Positions 14,901-24,924 of a stretch of 64,000 nucleotides of DNA are shown here, piece by piece. Origin of the DNA: Oscarella lobularis (taxonomy: Eukaryota > Porifera > Homoscleromorpha > Homosclerophorida > Oscarellidae). Location of the stretch: positions 806,001-870,000 of the forward strand of contig NC_089184.1 of assembly GCF_947507565.1 (NCBI RefSeq), written 5' to 3'. How positions within the stretch are numbered: position 1 is the stretch's first letter; each line of letters opens with the position of its first letter. The translations under genes were made by a program, and so were the position numbers. The notes beneath the pieces were generated by a model that saw only the letters and a program-made list of their open reading frames with translations, had not been told where the DNA came from and ran no database searches.

Positions 14901-16738
14901 CGCGAAAGCGCGAGCCGTCGCGACTGGCGACCCCGTCGCCGCCGCCTCCGTCTACGCCGCATTCGCCGCCGAAACAAAGTCGCCATCCGCGTCGCCGGCG
15001 TCAAATCTCGAGGCGTGTATCATACGCGATATGGAAGTAAGAGGGGGAGGGGGGGAGGGAGGGGGGTCAATCAATTGACCTTGTAGGGGGGGACTATTAG
15101 AAGAAGGCCTGTGCGTAGGAGGCTTCTTTATATAGTAGGGGACCAATTTAGTGGGGGGGCGGAAATAGATTGGTAGGAGAGGCTTGGCTTGGGCTTGGAT
15201 CCGCCTCGTGTATCTAGAACCCTGGGAATATTTTATTTGATATACGGTATCTCGGTTTTTGCGTCTCCGCAGCGATGCCAGACAGTGGATACAAATTTAT
15301 TCTATTTCCTCATACCTGGTGTATACCAGCAGGTGGGGCGCTCTCGAGACGTCTCCCCACGCGTGCGATAGCAATTGTTTTTCGTTCTTCAGTTTTCCGA
15401 CGCTGTGACCGGCTCTTCCGGTTTGTTATATCTTATCGTTTCGAGTATTGACTCGGCTCAGGTGCGCACTTCGCTTGGAAAGCAAATCAATACCAATGTC
15501 AACGTTGATTTATTGTTTCAGCTTCACGACTTAATTTGCCAGCTGTCGCTTAGCAAATTTCAGCTATTCGGTTGTGCTCGAATAGCCGAGCTTCTCGGTT
15601 CGTTAGCAGCCAGATGGACACGTCCCATAAGCTGAAGACTCGATTAGTTAATTCGTCTTTGTTTAGCCAAGTCCCTTGAATGGGAGACCTTTGAACAAAT
15701 AAGCGTGTGGCAGCTGCTGATGGCCGAGAACTCGGCTCCAGAAGAAGTTGTCAAGATTTTACCGTTAGATTCAAACTGTAAGTCCCCAACTATTTTTATC
15801 CTTGGTGATACGATCTCATGCTTCTTATGGCAGCCCACCCAGAACCTCTGTCTGGTCTTGTTTTATTTTTAAGAAATCACAGGTGAGACTTTAGATTGCG
15901 GCAGATGCGACTTTCATGTTCGACATTCTTTTTCCTTTTTCCCGTCAGCCCTTCTCCTGAACTCTTAGAAGCCGTATTTCGCATGCCTACAAGCGACGGT
16001 CAATTCGCGCTGACCGTCCTCAAGCAATGGGCCGTTCGATGGCCTCGCGAACTCGTCACGCCCGTCGTCGACTGTCTAGGCCGGGCGGTGGAGGAGAAGC
16101 GCGGAGACGAGTATCGTCGATCGCGACAAAAAACCGTCAAATGTGGTATTTTTACCTCGTAGATCATCAACAGGGGTTATCATTCAGTACATCAACGATC
16201 TAAGGCAACTTCTTCCTGGAGACAATCAGTGTAGGATGTTTTTTGTTTATGACTACCAACATCTGCTTGACTATTGGGCTCTATCTCTTATAGTTGTCTG
16301 TGATCCTGAGATGATCGACTCGTTGGCGATGTTCGACACAAGCGCTCTTCACCCGTCTCCCTCTGAAAGGTACAGTACCGGTTACTGATCTACGTACGTA
16401 AATGCATGCACCCGTACCACTCACTTCCGTGACCCGGACAGTAGTTCTTGGCATCTTCCCTATTTCCGTCGACTCTTCCGCTTTACATTCCAGAACACCG
16501 CCGTCGACTCCCAAGTGGCTCAAAAGCGGAGAACGAAAGCGAAGCCAATCCCTGTCCGATAACGAACTGGTAAGACGGCGCGGGAGCCCCCTCTCACACG
16601 AGACCGCCCGCGTCAACGGGTTTCCGTCCTCCCGCGCACGTGCAGGACATCATCCCGAAGCCGAAGCTGCAACGAGCCGCGAGACGATTCGTAGACGAAA
16701 GCGACGACGACGATGACGAAGACAACGCGGCAACATGA
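11928..16738 (+). CDS. INTS3: Integrator complex subunit 3
   Basis: INTS3 is a helical-repeat subunit of Integrator (snRNA 3'-end processing, promoter-proximal RNA polymerase II attenuation) and of the SOSS ssDNA-repair complex. The first exons are 11928-11996, 12057-12140 and 12195 onward; about 20 exons follow, separated mostly by 50-100 bp introns. Family blocks in order: [118 protein letters not shown] and DWETFEQ-type [13 protein letters not shown]. The C-terminus is acidic ([14 protein letters not shown]) and ends at 16736-16738. A Gly/Glu-rich disordered insert lies at 14150-14400. The intron 12141-12194 is GC-AG. Several introns have long G runs just after the donor. Confidence 0.93.
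15034..15165 (+). other. G-rich intronic tracts in INTS3
   Basis: After the donor following codons for IIRDME, the intron runs through repeated G5-G7 tracts (15040-15065, 15087-15093 and 15152-15159). Four or more G runs close together fit the G-quadruplex pattern on the transcribed RNA. Similar G runs occur in another INTS3 intron (12450-12476) and in a RASA1 intron (44018-44040). Confidence 0.6.
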
Positions 16739-16958
16739 GTCTAAAGATCGTCTATGCAAAGTCTTTCATTGCATAAATGAATCGGCGGCGCTAGAAGTAA
16801 ACTTCGCCGCCGCGCTTTTCTACATGCCCGACTCTAATTTCCGCTAAACTGTACAAAGTGCGGCCGATACCGCTTTCTAACTCTCTGTACACATTATACA
16901 CAAGCATCTCTAAACTACAAAGGTCCGTTAGCTAGGGCCGGGGGGGCCGGCCCCCCCC
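16739..16958. other. Convergent 3' intergenic region with GC hairpin
   Basis: 220 bp separates the INTS3 stop (plus) from the stop of the Ras-like gene (minus). Next to the minus-strand stop, 16936-16959 is a nearly pure G/C inverted repeat (G-rich arm, then CCGG, then C-rich arm) that would form a strong hairpin in either transcript. Role unknown. Confidence 0.5.
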
Positions 16959-17651
16959 TTATTGCTGTCGGCTCAGACTTCGCTTTATTCGTCTCGAAAC
17001 CGAACGGATCATTCGAATCGACTTTCGTCGCAACAATTTGGCTGTCGGCGTCGAATCGATCGTCGTCGCGTCGCATATCCGCTCTTGTCGCCGTATTTCT
17101 CGCACGCACTGCGCGAACGCTTCGTCGACGCCGCGACGTAGGCGCGCCGACGTTCGCACGAACGGGCATCCCATATTGCCGGCAAGCCGTCGCCCCTCCT
17201 CTTCGGCAGCGTCGACGTCGCGAACGAGATCGTCCTTGTTGCCGACGAGAACGATGGGAACGGGCGCGTAGTCGCGCGTTCGTTCGATGAGCGTTGCAAA
17301 GCGATGGAGTCGTTCGTAGCTCTTGCTATCGGTGAGCGAATAGACGAGCACGAGCCCGTCCGCTTGGCGCACGTGCTGCTCGCGCAGACGCGCCACTTCG
17401 TCTTGACCGGCCGTGTCGAGGATGCTCAGTTCGACGGGCACTTCGTCGATCGTCGTCAATCGCGTGTACTCCTCCTCCAATGTCGGATCGTGGTAGTCGA
17501 CGAAGAGATTCTGCACGTATTGGATCGTCAACGCCGATTTTCCTACGCCTTCTTCGCCGAGTACGACGATTCGGTGTTTTCGTCGTCGCTGCGATTGCGG
17601 CTGCGGCACGATCGAATCAGCGCGAGTGCGTCGAAGAGACTTTGCGTTCAT
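16959..17651 (-). CDS. Ras-family small GTPase, intronless
   Basis: Single exon of 230 aa. All G boxes are canonical: P-loop GEEGVGKSAL, effector loop DYHDPTLEEEY, G3 LDTAGQDEV with the catalytic Gln, G4 NKDD, G5 TSARL. A basic N-terminal extension precedes the fold. The C-terminus is strongly basic (RRIKRSLSRQQ) without a CAAX box, so membrane binding would be electrostatic. The closest architecture is the Ras/RERG/RASL group; I cannot name the subfamily. It is head-to-head with the PHD-bromodomain gene and is a good canonical comparator for the degenerate Ras-like gene at 10-11 kb. Confidence 0.88.
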   Translation of the reverse strand: MNAKSLRRTRADSIVPQPQSQRRRKHRIVVLGEEGVGKSALTIQYVQNLFVDYHDPTLEEEYTRLTTIDEVPVELSILDTAGQDEVARLREQHVRQADGLVLVYSLTDSKSYERLHRFATLIERTRDYAPVPIVLVGNKDDLVRDVDAAEEEGRRLAGNMGCPFVRTSARLRRGVDEAFAQCVREIRRQERICDATTIDSTPTAKLLRRKSIRMIRSVSRRIKRSLSRQQ

Positions 17652-18369
17652 CTTTCGATTTGCTCGAGTGTGTGACGAGAACTGACCTCCTCGACGACCT
17701 TCCAGTGACTGTTATACCACGCCAGGCGGATAATTCAATTAGTCTTGTACTTGGGGGCGGCCGCGACGTCATCTCCATAACCGACTTCCCGCGTTTTCCC
17801 GCCGAGGGTCAAGAAACGATGCCACTTACCTGCCCCCCTCATCGCAAACAACGACTTCGTCAGTACAGCGTAAAAAAAAACGAGCCGTTTGCTTAGTTCT
17901 CAGAGCGATCTCTGGGGGTCGCGAAATCATGCAGGTAGGCGTGTAATCCGAAGCCATGCATTCGCGAAGTCTGAGTCTGTGACTATCAGACCGAGACTAT
18001 GGGGAGGTCATTGTCTTGGCTAGCGCAGCGTATGCGCATGCATCGATGCCGCCAGCTGCCCTGGTTACCGAATTTGTTTTACAACGTGGCCTCGCGTTCT
18101 CTTTGCTGGCATCGCGGGGGCAGGCCGCTCTCGCGACCACCGCGAGTTCGTCACCACCTCCGAAAGTTGATCGCATAAACATTTCCATTTAAACATTGTT
18201 GGATTTGTCGAAAGCTAAATCTGCAATCCTTCCTTCTAAGAACTAGTGCGGTGGAGGAGGAAAGTAAAGTTTGTTCCAGAAGACGTCATACACACTTCCA
18301 CCCCCTAACCATGACGTCACGGATAGTGCTCCAAGAGACGGCTTACGGTCTCGTAACCGGAACTTCAAG
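17652..18369. promoter_or_regulatory. Divergent region between Ras-family gene and TIF1-like gene
   Basis: 718 bp with no supported coding sequence. It contains an exact cAMP-response-element palindrome TGACGTCA at 18312-18319, 51 bp upstream of the TIF1-like ATG at 18370. Promoter function is inferred from the head-to-head orientation. Confidence 0.45.
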
Positions 18370-20579
18370 ATGGAGTCTCGAAAATGCTCGTCCTGCGGCT
18401 CTCTCCTATCGATAACGACGACTGCGACCATCTGCAACATGTGCCTTGCAAGCCAAATCAACAACGTGCGCTTGGCGGCGCAAGATTTCGAGTCGTTTCT
18501 CGTCAATTGCGTGCGTCGAATCGACATGGCCGATCTGCAAGTTCGCCAAGTCGAAAAGGCGTGCAACAACTCGATCGCGTCGATAAACGTCAACGCGAAT
18601 CGACTCCAGATGGGCACGAGACGCATATTCGACGCAATGCGAGCCGTACTCGTTCGATACGAGCAAGACCTCTTACGCCAAATATCCGAAGAGCGTCGCC
18701 GAAAAATTCAATTTCTCGATCGCAAACGAGATCACGTAATCGATCGGCGTCGTCTTCTCGCTCAAGCGAAAGCGAAATGTAAACAGAAATCAAAAGAAAA
18801 TTTATTTTATTATTTTTGAAATTCTCTTATATTATAGGCGAAAATGCGCAACGTCAGTTCGACATGAACAAGCTCGAAATGCTCGCAAAACGCGAGGAAA
18901 TCGAACGCGAACTTCGTCGTCGCGTCGAAGTGCCGCCCGACGTCGCTCCCATGCGCGTAACGCCGGCCGCCGTACGACTCAACGCGCACAATCTCATCAA
19001 AGATCTCATGAACGCGTTGCCTAGGGTAACACGAGAAAAACTCGAGACACCAAATTTTGTTAACGGTTATTTTTTGTTTTAGTCGTCGTCTTCGTCTTCG
19101 CGGGCTGCCGATCATTCCGGCGGAACTGGCGGAAGTGTCGGCGGAACTGGCGGAAGTGTCGGCGGCGGCGGCGACGGTGGCGGTGGCAGTGGTACAACAA
19201 CGACAAGCCAGGAATCAGCACAAAGACCGAAGAGGCGATCGTCTTGTTCCGTTGCTTCGGCAACTGGGCCTCCTCCGAAAGTTCTATTGGCTCCGTCTGT
19301 TGACAATGAGAATCGAGCCGTTGCCACTGCCGCCGTCGCCGCAGCCGCAACCGTTTCACTTCCAGAACCGGAATCGAGTCACTCGTCATCTCAAACTTTG
19401 CCTCCTGCGTCCGATGAGACGGATTCGTGGCCGCTTAATTTTGAAATCGAACACGGAAAAATGGTTTTTCCCGATGCCGGGTCGGGATCGGAGGGAACGG
19501 CGTCGCCGCCACCGCCGCCGCCGGAGGAAGGCGTGCGAGTCAAAACGGAGGACTCTGACGACGCTAGAGCCGAGCAAAATCAAGACGGCGGCGGCAACGA
19601 AGACGACAACGAGTCCCAGTCAAACGATCGGAATTATGACTGGTGCGCTATCTGTTACGACGGCGGAAATTTGATCTGCTGTGATAACTGTTCGTTGGCG
19701 TATCATTTCAAGTGTGCTAATCTGAAGAAAGAGCCAGAGTAAGGAGACAGAGCGCACTATAGTTTATCTGAACAAGGTTTCGCGTATGTTTAGAGGTGTA
19801 TGGCTTTGTTCCGTCTGTCGCGGTCGGCTTCTCATTCCAGAGCATGAAACGGTGCCAGGTGAGGAATATCGAGTACGGGGGAAAAAAATAACGTTATCCG
19901 TTGTACTTATTTTTAGATGACGTCGAGCCTGGCCAGGTAATTTCCCCGTAGCCTACAGATGTGGATGTGTCTGGCTAGGATGTGTCTCACTAAAGGATGT
20001 GGCTCATTAGTTAGACACGTCACAGTCCCAGTCCCAGTCCCAGTCTCTTCTTGCATATGCAACGTTCATCTTCCATTGAGTTCCATATTCTATTATTCGT
20101 TCTCGTTTTAGGAGTGTACGCTTCTTTTGGACGTGCTTCGTTGGCATGAAAACAGCTGGCCTTTTCGGGAGCCAGTGTCACCTAAGCAGGCAAGCGTAGT
20201 CAACGTACCGTAGGTAAATGGCTATTGTGGTCACATATTAGGCGCCAAACTACTTTGAAATTATTTCGCGTCCCATATCACTTCGAGACATCAAAAAGGA
20301 ACTGATGAAGGGAACGTACAAAGATAATCAGAGAAAGTTTGTAGAAGACGTCGAACTGATATTTTCCAATTGCTCTCAATATAACTTGGTGAGTTGTTTC
20401 ACAAGGCTTGGACCCTACATACTCGAGTGCTTGATTTCTAGCCCTTCTCTGAAGTGGCGGCCTTAGGAAGATCGCTTCAATCGTTCTTCAAGCAGATGCT
20501 TGCAAAATATGCACCACATCTTCTTCATAGAGAAGAACCAGCTCCACCCGCTACTCGAATCAAGCAAGAAAAATTCTGA
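18370..20579 (+). CDS. TIF1-like PHD-bromodomain protein with N-terminal zinc ribbon and coiled coil
   Basis: Exons traced are 18370-18778, 18838-19025, 19083-19738, 19794-19858, 19917-19936, 20112-20189 and 20242 onward, ending at 20577-20579. Residues 6-25 form a CxxC-x12-CxxC pair that could bind one zinc. A long basic helical region follows (QVRQVEKACNNS to the KRDHVIDRRRLL area), like the TRIM coiled coil. A low-complexity Ser/Gly/Pro/Glu middle leads to a C4HC3 PHD finger (WCAICYDGGNLICCDNCSLA..FHFKC..WLCSVC) and a C-terminal bromodomain (LLLDVLRWHENSWPF, APNYFEIISRPISL, FVEDVELIFSNCSQYN). PHD plus bromodomain is the TIF1 (TRIM24/28/33) histone-reading module. I see no RING or full B-box. 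The tail IKQEKF resembles a SUMO-site-like motif. Intron 20190-20241 appears to be GC-AG. Confidence 0.85.
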
Positions 20580-20780
20580 TAGTTGATGATTATAAAAAGG
20601 GTCTTTTACGTTGTTTCTATGTTGTATCCAGTGAAATAGTAAGTAGTAGTCAACGCTCGGTTTGCGCGGGTAGTATCCGGGAGATCATCGCTCGACTTTC
20701 AAGGTGAGTTGTCACCATATATCGTCTCTTCTCCTCCTCTACGATTTCCGTCCGTTGTTCGCACAGCTTGCTTTTGTCTC

Positions 20781-22553
20781 ATGAATCCCGAATCCGGCGT
20801 CAAACAACGAATACAAAGCCTCGCCGTCGAAGTTTCCGAATCGGGCGACGAAAATTTGGCGTGGAAACTCCTAACCGTCGTCGACGTTCTCGGCGACTGT
20901 CGCAGATCGTCGAACAGGCTCCTCCTGACGGCAGCGCACGAAGAAATCTGGCGCTACGGCCTCCTCGAAACGATAGTCGAAATTCTGAAGGACGACTTCG
21001 ATGACGTCAGAGGTGAGTGGAACACGGCGGCCAAACTCGCCCAAATCGTCGCCGAATGCATCGAAAACGTGCGTCCCATTCACGCCGAGCTCGATTTCGC
21101 TTCGAACGCCGTCGAAACGCTTCTGCTCGTCGCCAGCGCTCAGCAGGAGAAATTCGTCGCCATATTGAATAGCGGCGTCCCCAAAGGGGACGCCAAGCCG
21201 ACGCTCGACGATTTTCGCGCGACGCTCGACGGCGCGACGCGACTCGGCACAAACGTCGCCTCCCTCTCGACTTCCTTTCTCCAATCGCCGCTTCTCCTTC
21301 ACATGCTCATCACGGAAAACCCGGAAACGGCTCATCTCGTCTTGACGGCAATTCGTCGCGTCGTCCAATCGAACGCGAAAGCGTTGCGAAAAATCGACGA
21401 AATAATCATATCGAATCTTCTCGACGAAATCGTATTCAAAGTGTCGTCGACTCGCGAGCCGTTCGTCGCCTGTTCCGCCGTTCGTCTCAGTCTCGCCTTA
21501 GCCGACGCGCGTCCCGATCGCTTTCTTCCTCTCTTCGTCGCCCAATACGGCGGCCTTCGGCCTTTGATTGCCAAATGGAAACGACAGGGCTTCGACGACG
21601 ACGTCCACAGGCTTCTCGCTTTGCTCGACAGTAATCAGGAGGAGAGATTCGTCGAACGGCGTCGAGACGACGCCGCTCGACGAATTCAGGCGTTATGGAA
21701 GGGACGCGAGGCTCGGAGACGAGTCGATGCCGGTCGTCGCGGCGTCGTGAAGTTGCAGCGATTGGTACGCGATTGGCTAGGGCGTAAACGCGAGGGGAAG
21801 AGATCGGCGAGACTCGATCTCTTGACGCGGCAAGCAAAGGAGGATCAATATCGCGTGGAAATTAGACGGACCATGGTGAAGCAGATGGCGTACTTAGAGC
21901 ACGTACCGGCCGGTAAAGTCGACGCTTATTTGACGGAGAGAGAAGCCAAGGCGGCGACGGTGCTCCAGTCGCGCTATCGGGGTCTTCTCGCTCGACGGAA
22001 GTTGGCGAAACGGCGAGCGTTCGAGGAACGAGATAAGGCGGCGCGACGCATACAGAGGGAGTATAGGGGGTTCGTAGAGCGGCGACGGTTACGAGAGAGA
22101 GAGGCGGCGACGAGTCTTGATCTAAATCGATGGGGTTTTGATATTGGGGAAGAGCGACGGCGGGAGATCGAGGAGAGGATAGCAATTGTGCGCGAGAGAT
22201 CTCCTTACCGGTTCGAAACGATTGAGTCGTTGCGTGAATTGCACGATAGAGCGCAGCGAATGGTTGGCGATTTTTTGAGTAGTCGGCGACGCGATAGGGA
22301 CGGTGACGTGCGTCGACGAGCGCTCGTCGCTCGGCTTCGAAGCGACGCGGCGCAGTTTTTGAGCGCGCCGCGTCTGGTCGAGGCGGGGGTTGAAGACGTG
22401 GAAGCGTTTAGTTCGGCGTCGGGTCCCGTTGTCGCTATGGCGCAGAGGGCGCACGCTGAAGAGCTGAAGGCGGCGCGATTGCCCTGGTGGAAGCGGGTAC
22501 CGTTGGGAGAAAACATTGATTTGGCCGAATTGGGTGCAATAAACGCGACATAG
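20781..22553 (+). CDS. IQCB1: Nephrocystin-5 / IQ motif-containing B1 (IQCB1)
   Basis: IQCB1 is a ciliary/centrosomal calmodulin-binding protein linked to CEP290 and nephronophthisis. The coding region is a single exon of 590 aa; the human protein has 598. The N-terminal half is helical (AWKLLTVVDVLG, DDFDDVRGEWNTAAKLAQIV, LDEIVFKVSSTREPFVACSA). IQ motifs follow: RRIQALWKGREARRR, LQRLVRDWLGRKR, LQSRYRGLLARRKL and RRIQREYRGFVERRR. The C-terminus SASGPVVAMAQRAHAEELKA then PWWKRVPLGE matches the family end. A 5' UTR intron is likely (donor after 20700 at AAG/GTGAGT, acceptor at 20766), so the ATG at 20781 is preferred over upstream in-frame codons. It converges with an otopetrin-like gene at 42 bp spacing, and part of its 3' end is duplicated at 24.6 kb. 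Confidence 0.9.
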   Translation: MNPESGVKQRIQSLAVEVSESGDENLAWKLLTVVDVLGDCRRSSNRLLLTAAHEEIWRYGLLETIVEILKDDFDDVRGEWNTAAKLAQIVAECIENVRPIHAELDFASNAVETLLLVASAQQEKFVAILNSGVPKGDAKPTLDDFRATLDGATRLGTNVASLSTSFLQSPLLLHMLITENPETAHLVLTAIRRVVQSNAKALRKIDEIIISNLLDEIVFKVSSTREPFVACSAVRLSLALADARPDRFLPLFVAQYGGLRPLIAKWKRQGFDDDVHRLLALLDSNQEERFVERRRDDAARRIQALWKGREARRRVDAGRRGVVKLQRLVRDWLGRKREGKRSARLDLLTRQAKEDQYRVEIRRTMVKQMAYLEHVPAGKVDAYLTEREAKAATVLQSRYRGLLARRKLAKRRAFEERDKAARRIQREYRGFVERRRLREREAATSLDLNRWGFDIGEERRREIEERIAIVRERSPYRFETIESLRELHDRAQRMVGDFLSSRRRDRDGDVRRRALVARLRSDAAQFLSAPRLVEAGVEDVEAFSSASGPVVAMAQRAHAEELKAARLPWWKRVPLGENIDLAELGAINAT

Positions 22554-22595
22554 AAACGTGCGAATGGTAGTACTGTATGCCCCATGCATGCGTTT

Positions 22596-24430
22596 TTAGA
22601 GTCCCTTCAGTATGTCCCAGCATGATGCGGCGGAATGAAAGTGGAAGAAGATGCACAACGGGTAAAAGACGCCTGATAGAACTGTCCAATTTCTTCCGTA
22701 GAACTTTGTGAAGAGAGGGTTGCAGTAGATTCCTGACATCTCGTACGTTGCGAAAATCCAGAGAACGACGTTGAAGATGAGCAGACTTAACGTGGCAAGT
22801 TGAAGCATTCTTGTCTTTAGCGGACGAATGGTTTCTCTATCGTTCGTTTTCCTCCTGTTCATGTTACGAGACTGCAGCCCGCTAATGACGAAAAGAGACT
22901 GAAATAAACCCAAGACAAGGTACATCATGCTGTTAACCGAATAAAGTGTGAGGAACTCTTGGCAAATTGTATTAGTGGCAGGCAATACATGTATCACTGT
23001 CGTGCTCAGAATTGCCGAAAGCTGTAAAACTTGGGCAATGTACATTCCAAGAAGAGACAGCAGGAGCAACGCCGATTCAATAAAGACGTGAGTGGAGACT
23101 GCAGAACCGCGGCGTTCCTTTAGCAGGAACAGTCCAATGATTGAGTAGATGATGCAAAATGTGGCTATCATTAGTTGAACGGCAACATAAAGTTTTGTAG
23201 GCAGCGTATTTTTGTCTTTAGCTATGCTGATGTAGATGACCACAAGGATTGTAGCCGCAGCTGATAGAAATACGAAGAAGACAACCAGCGGCTGGTTGAT
23301 ACAGGGACATCGGGCTCTGTTTTCAGTATCTTCTTCAGTTCGACGGTCTGGTGACCCATGAGAGGTTCCCCCTTCTTGTGACCGAGAACGACGATGAGCA
23401 GTTTCCCCGTCTGGTGACCGAGAACGACGATGAGCGGTTTCCCCGTCTGGTGACCGAGAACGATGAGCAGTTTCCTGCTCTTCTGTGTCCTGCTTTTTTT
23501 TGTCCATAAATAGCCACATGTTGAAGACGATTGCGGATGCGCTAAAGCAGAATTCTACAATAGCTGGACTGGCAATTGCTTCTGCATAGTCAAGTATTTT
23601 GCTGAATGTAGAGGCAGACTCAGCGCCCCGATTGTTCGTCAAATGATTGCCAAAACAGTAGTGCTGTATAGCAGTCTTGTCGCAGATGTTAGTCATCTTC
23701 GATGATCGTTCGGTTGCTTCGATTAGCGACGCTCTGAACCATATTCCATAATTGGTTGCCAAAAGGTGCAGTAGAAATAGTTTTGTTTTCCAACCCGTAA
23801 TGAATTTGGCTTTAGTGTGAGTAAGGACGAAATATATCTCTGCCATGAAAAATAAAGCAAGGAGCGTCAAATACGGCAGTCTTATTCTTGCGTTCATTTT
23901 TTGATTCTTTTGTTTACAGGTTGTCGTTGCCGCACACTGTACTATTGCGGTAACATACCAAGTCACTGCTATGAATCCAAATGTGACCATCCCGTAGTGG
24001 AGATAGCCACCACTTTGCGTTGACGTCTTTTTCCGTACGTGACCGCAGCAGCTGAACGAGAACAGTCCGACTAGTGAAAGAAACAGCAGAATGATAAAAA
24101 AAATATGATTGGCAGTTTCAGTGCTGCTATAGGTGACAGCAGTATCGTTCGTAGCGTTGCCGAGAATGGAGGAGAAATTCAGACTGGTATCAATGCCGAT
24201 GATAAAAATGAAATAGTGCAAGCTCAATAACGCGGAGGTCGTGGTTTGTCCCATGAACGCGTCTTTCAGAGCTTTCAGGCGTTCTTTTAGACCGAGAGGA
24301 GTTGAATCTTGTTCCTGCTCACGGATAACAGATAAGCAGGTAGAAGACGAAGCTCCTGTCTTACCGAGTGTCTGTGAGTGGAGTCGGAGTCGGAGTCTCT
24401 GGCTTCAATATCATCTCCCGTTGATTCCAT
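22596..24430 (-). CDS. Otopetrin-like proton channel, copy 1
   Basis: Exon 1 is 24365-24430 and exon 2 is 22596-24314, encoding 594 aa in frame. The short acidic N-terminus MESTGDDIEARDSDSDS is spliced to STPLGLKERLKAL and a multi-pass membrane body with about 12 hydrophobic segments. Otopetrin-type signatures: HLLATNYGIWFRASL between membrane helices, FFMAEIYFVLTHTKAKF, the C-terminal helix LLIFNVVLWIFATYE, and the ending PLCIFFHFHSAASCWDI. Otopetrins are acid-sensing proton channels. A hydrophilic loop near the middle carries three near-identical SRSPDGETAHR repeats. Family assignment rests on recognised motif positions rather than alignment. It is the paralogue of the downstream copy 2. 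Confidence 0.72.
23373..23480. repeat. Tandem 33-36 bp minisatellite within otopetrin copy 1
   Basis: Three tandem units built on GTCTGGTGACCGAGAACGAC with small length differences (36, 36 and 33 bp) encode repeated SRSPDGETAHR in the central hydrophilic loop. The paralogue at 24.9-26.9 kb has Lys/Glu-rich sequence in the same loop, so the repeat arose after the duplication. Confidence 0.75.
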
Positions 24431-24582
24431 GATTCTGCGATGGCGAGGCCGGGGAAAATGACCCAGAACTGCTTTGTACCTTGCTGATATATAGTCATTT
24501 AGGGGACTGATGGCGAAAGGGGAAGCTGTAACAACGTAAACATCACGAGGTGCATGGCCGCATGATCGAAAGTGTGGTGCAA

Positions 24583-24884
24583 CGGACGGCGGGAGATTGA
24601 GGAGGATAGCGATTGCGTTCGTCGTCGAAGAGATCTCCTCAATTGTACCGGTTTGAAACGTTTGACGCGTTGCTCGTCGACGAGCGCCGGCGTCGGAGCG
24701 ACGCGCGGGGTCGAGGCGGAAGTGTACGTGGGGAATTAGGCGTTCGTTCCGGTTCGGGTCCCGTTCCCGCTAGGGCGCAGAGCTAGGGGGCAGAGTTATG
24801 AAGAGCTCGATATTACCCTGGTGGAAGCGTGTACCGTGGGAAAACACTGATTTGGCCGAATTGGGTGCAATGAACGCGACATAA
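24583..24884 (+). pseudogene. Decayed duplicate of the IQCB1 3' end
   Basis: This stretch repeats the 3' coding part of IQCB1 (around 22150-22553) with deletions and frame damage. The last part is clearest: it reads LPWWKRVPWENTDLAELGAM then NAT and a stop, matching IQCB1 ..LPWWKRVPLGENIDLAELGA then INAT. Upstream, GGCGGGAGATTGAGGA and CCGGTTTGAAACG align with 22157-22220, and GTCGAGGCGG aligns with 22377-22386. It sits tail-to-tail with otopetrin copy 2 exactly as IQCB1 does with copy 1, with a similar short spacer. It is therefore a by-product of a tandem duplication, not an independent gene. Confidence 0.88.
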
Positions 24885-24924
24885 AAAAAGCGTGCAAGGG
24901 GTAGTGTTCGCCGCGTTCGGGGTT

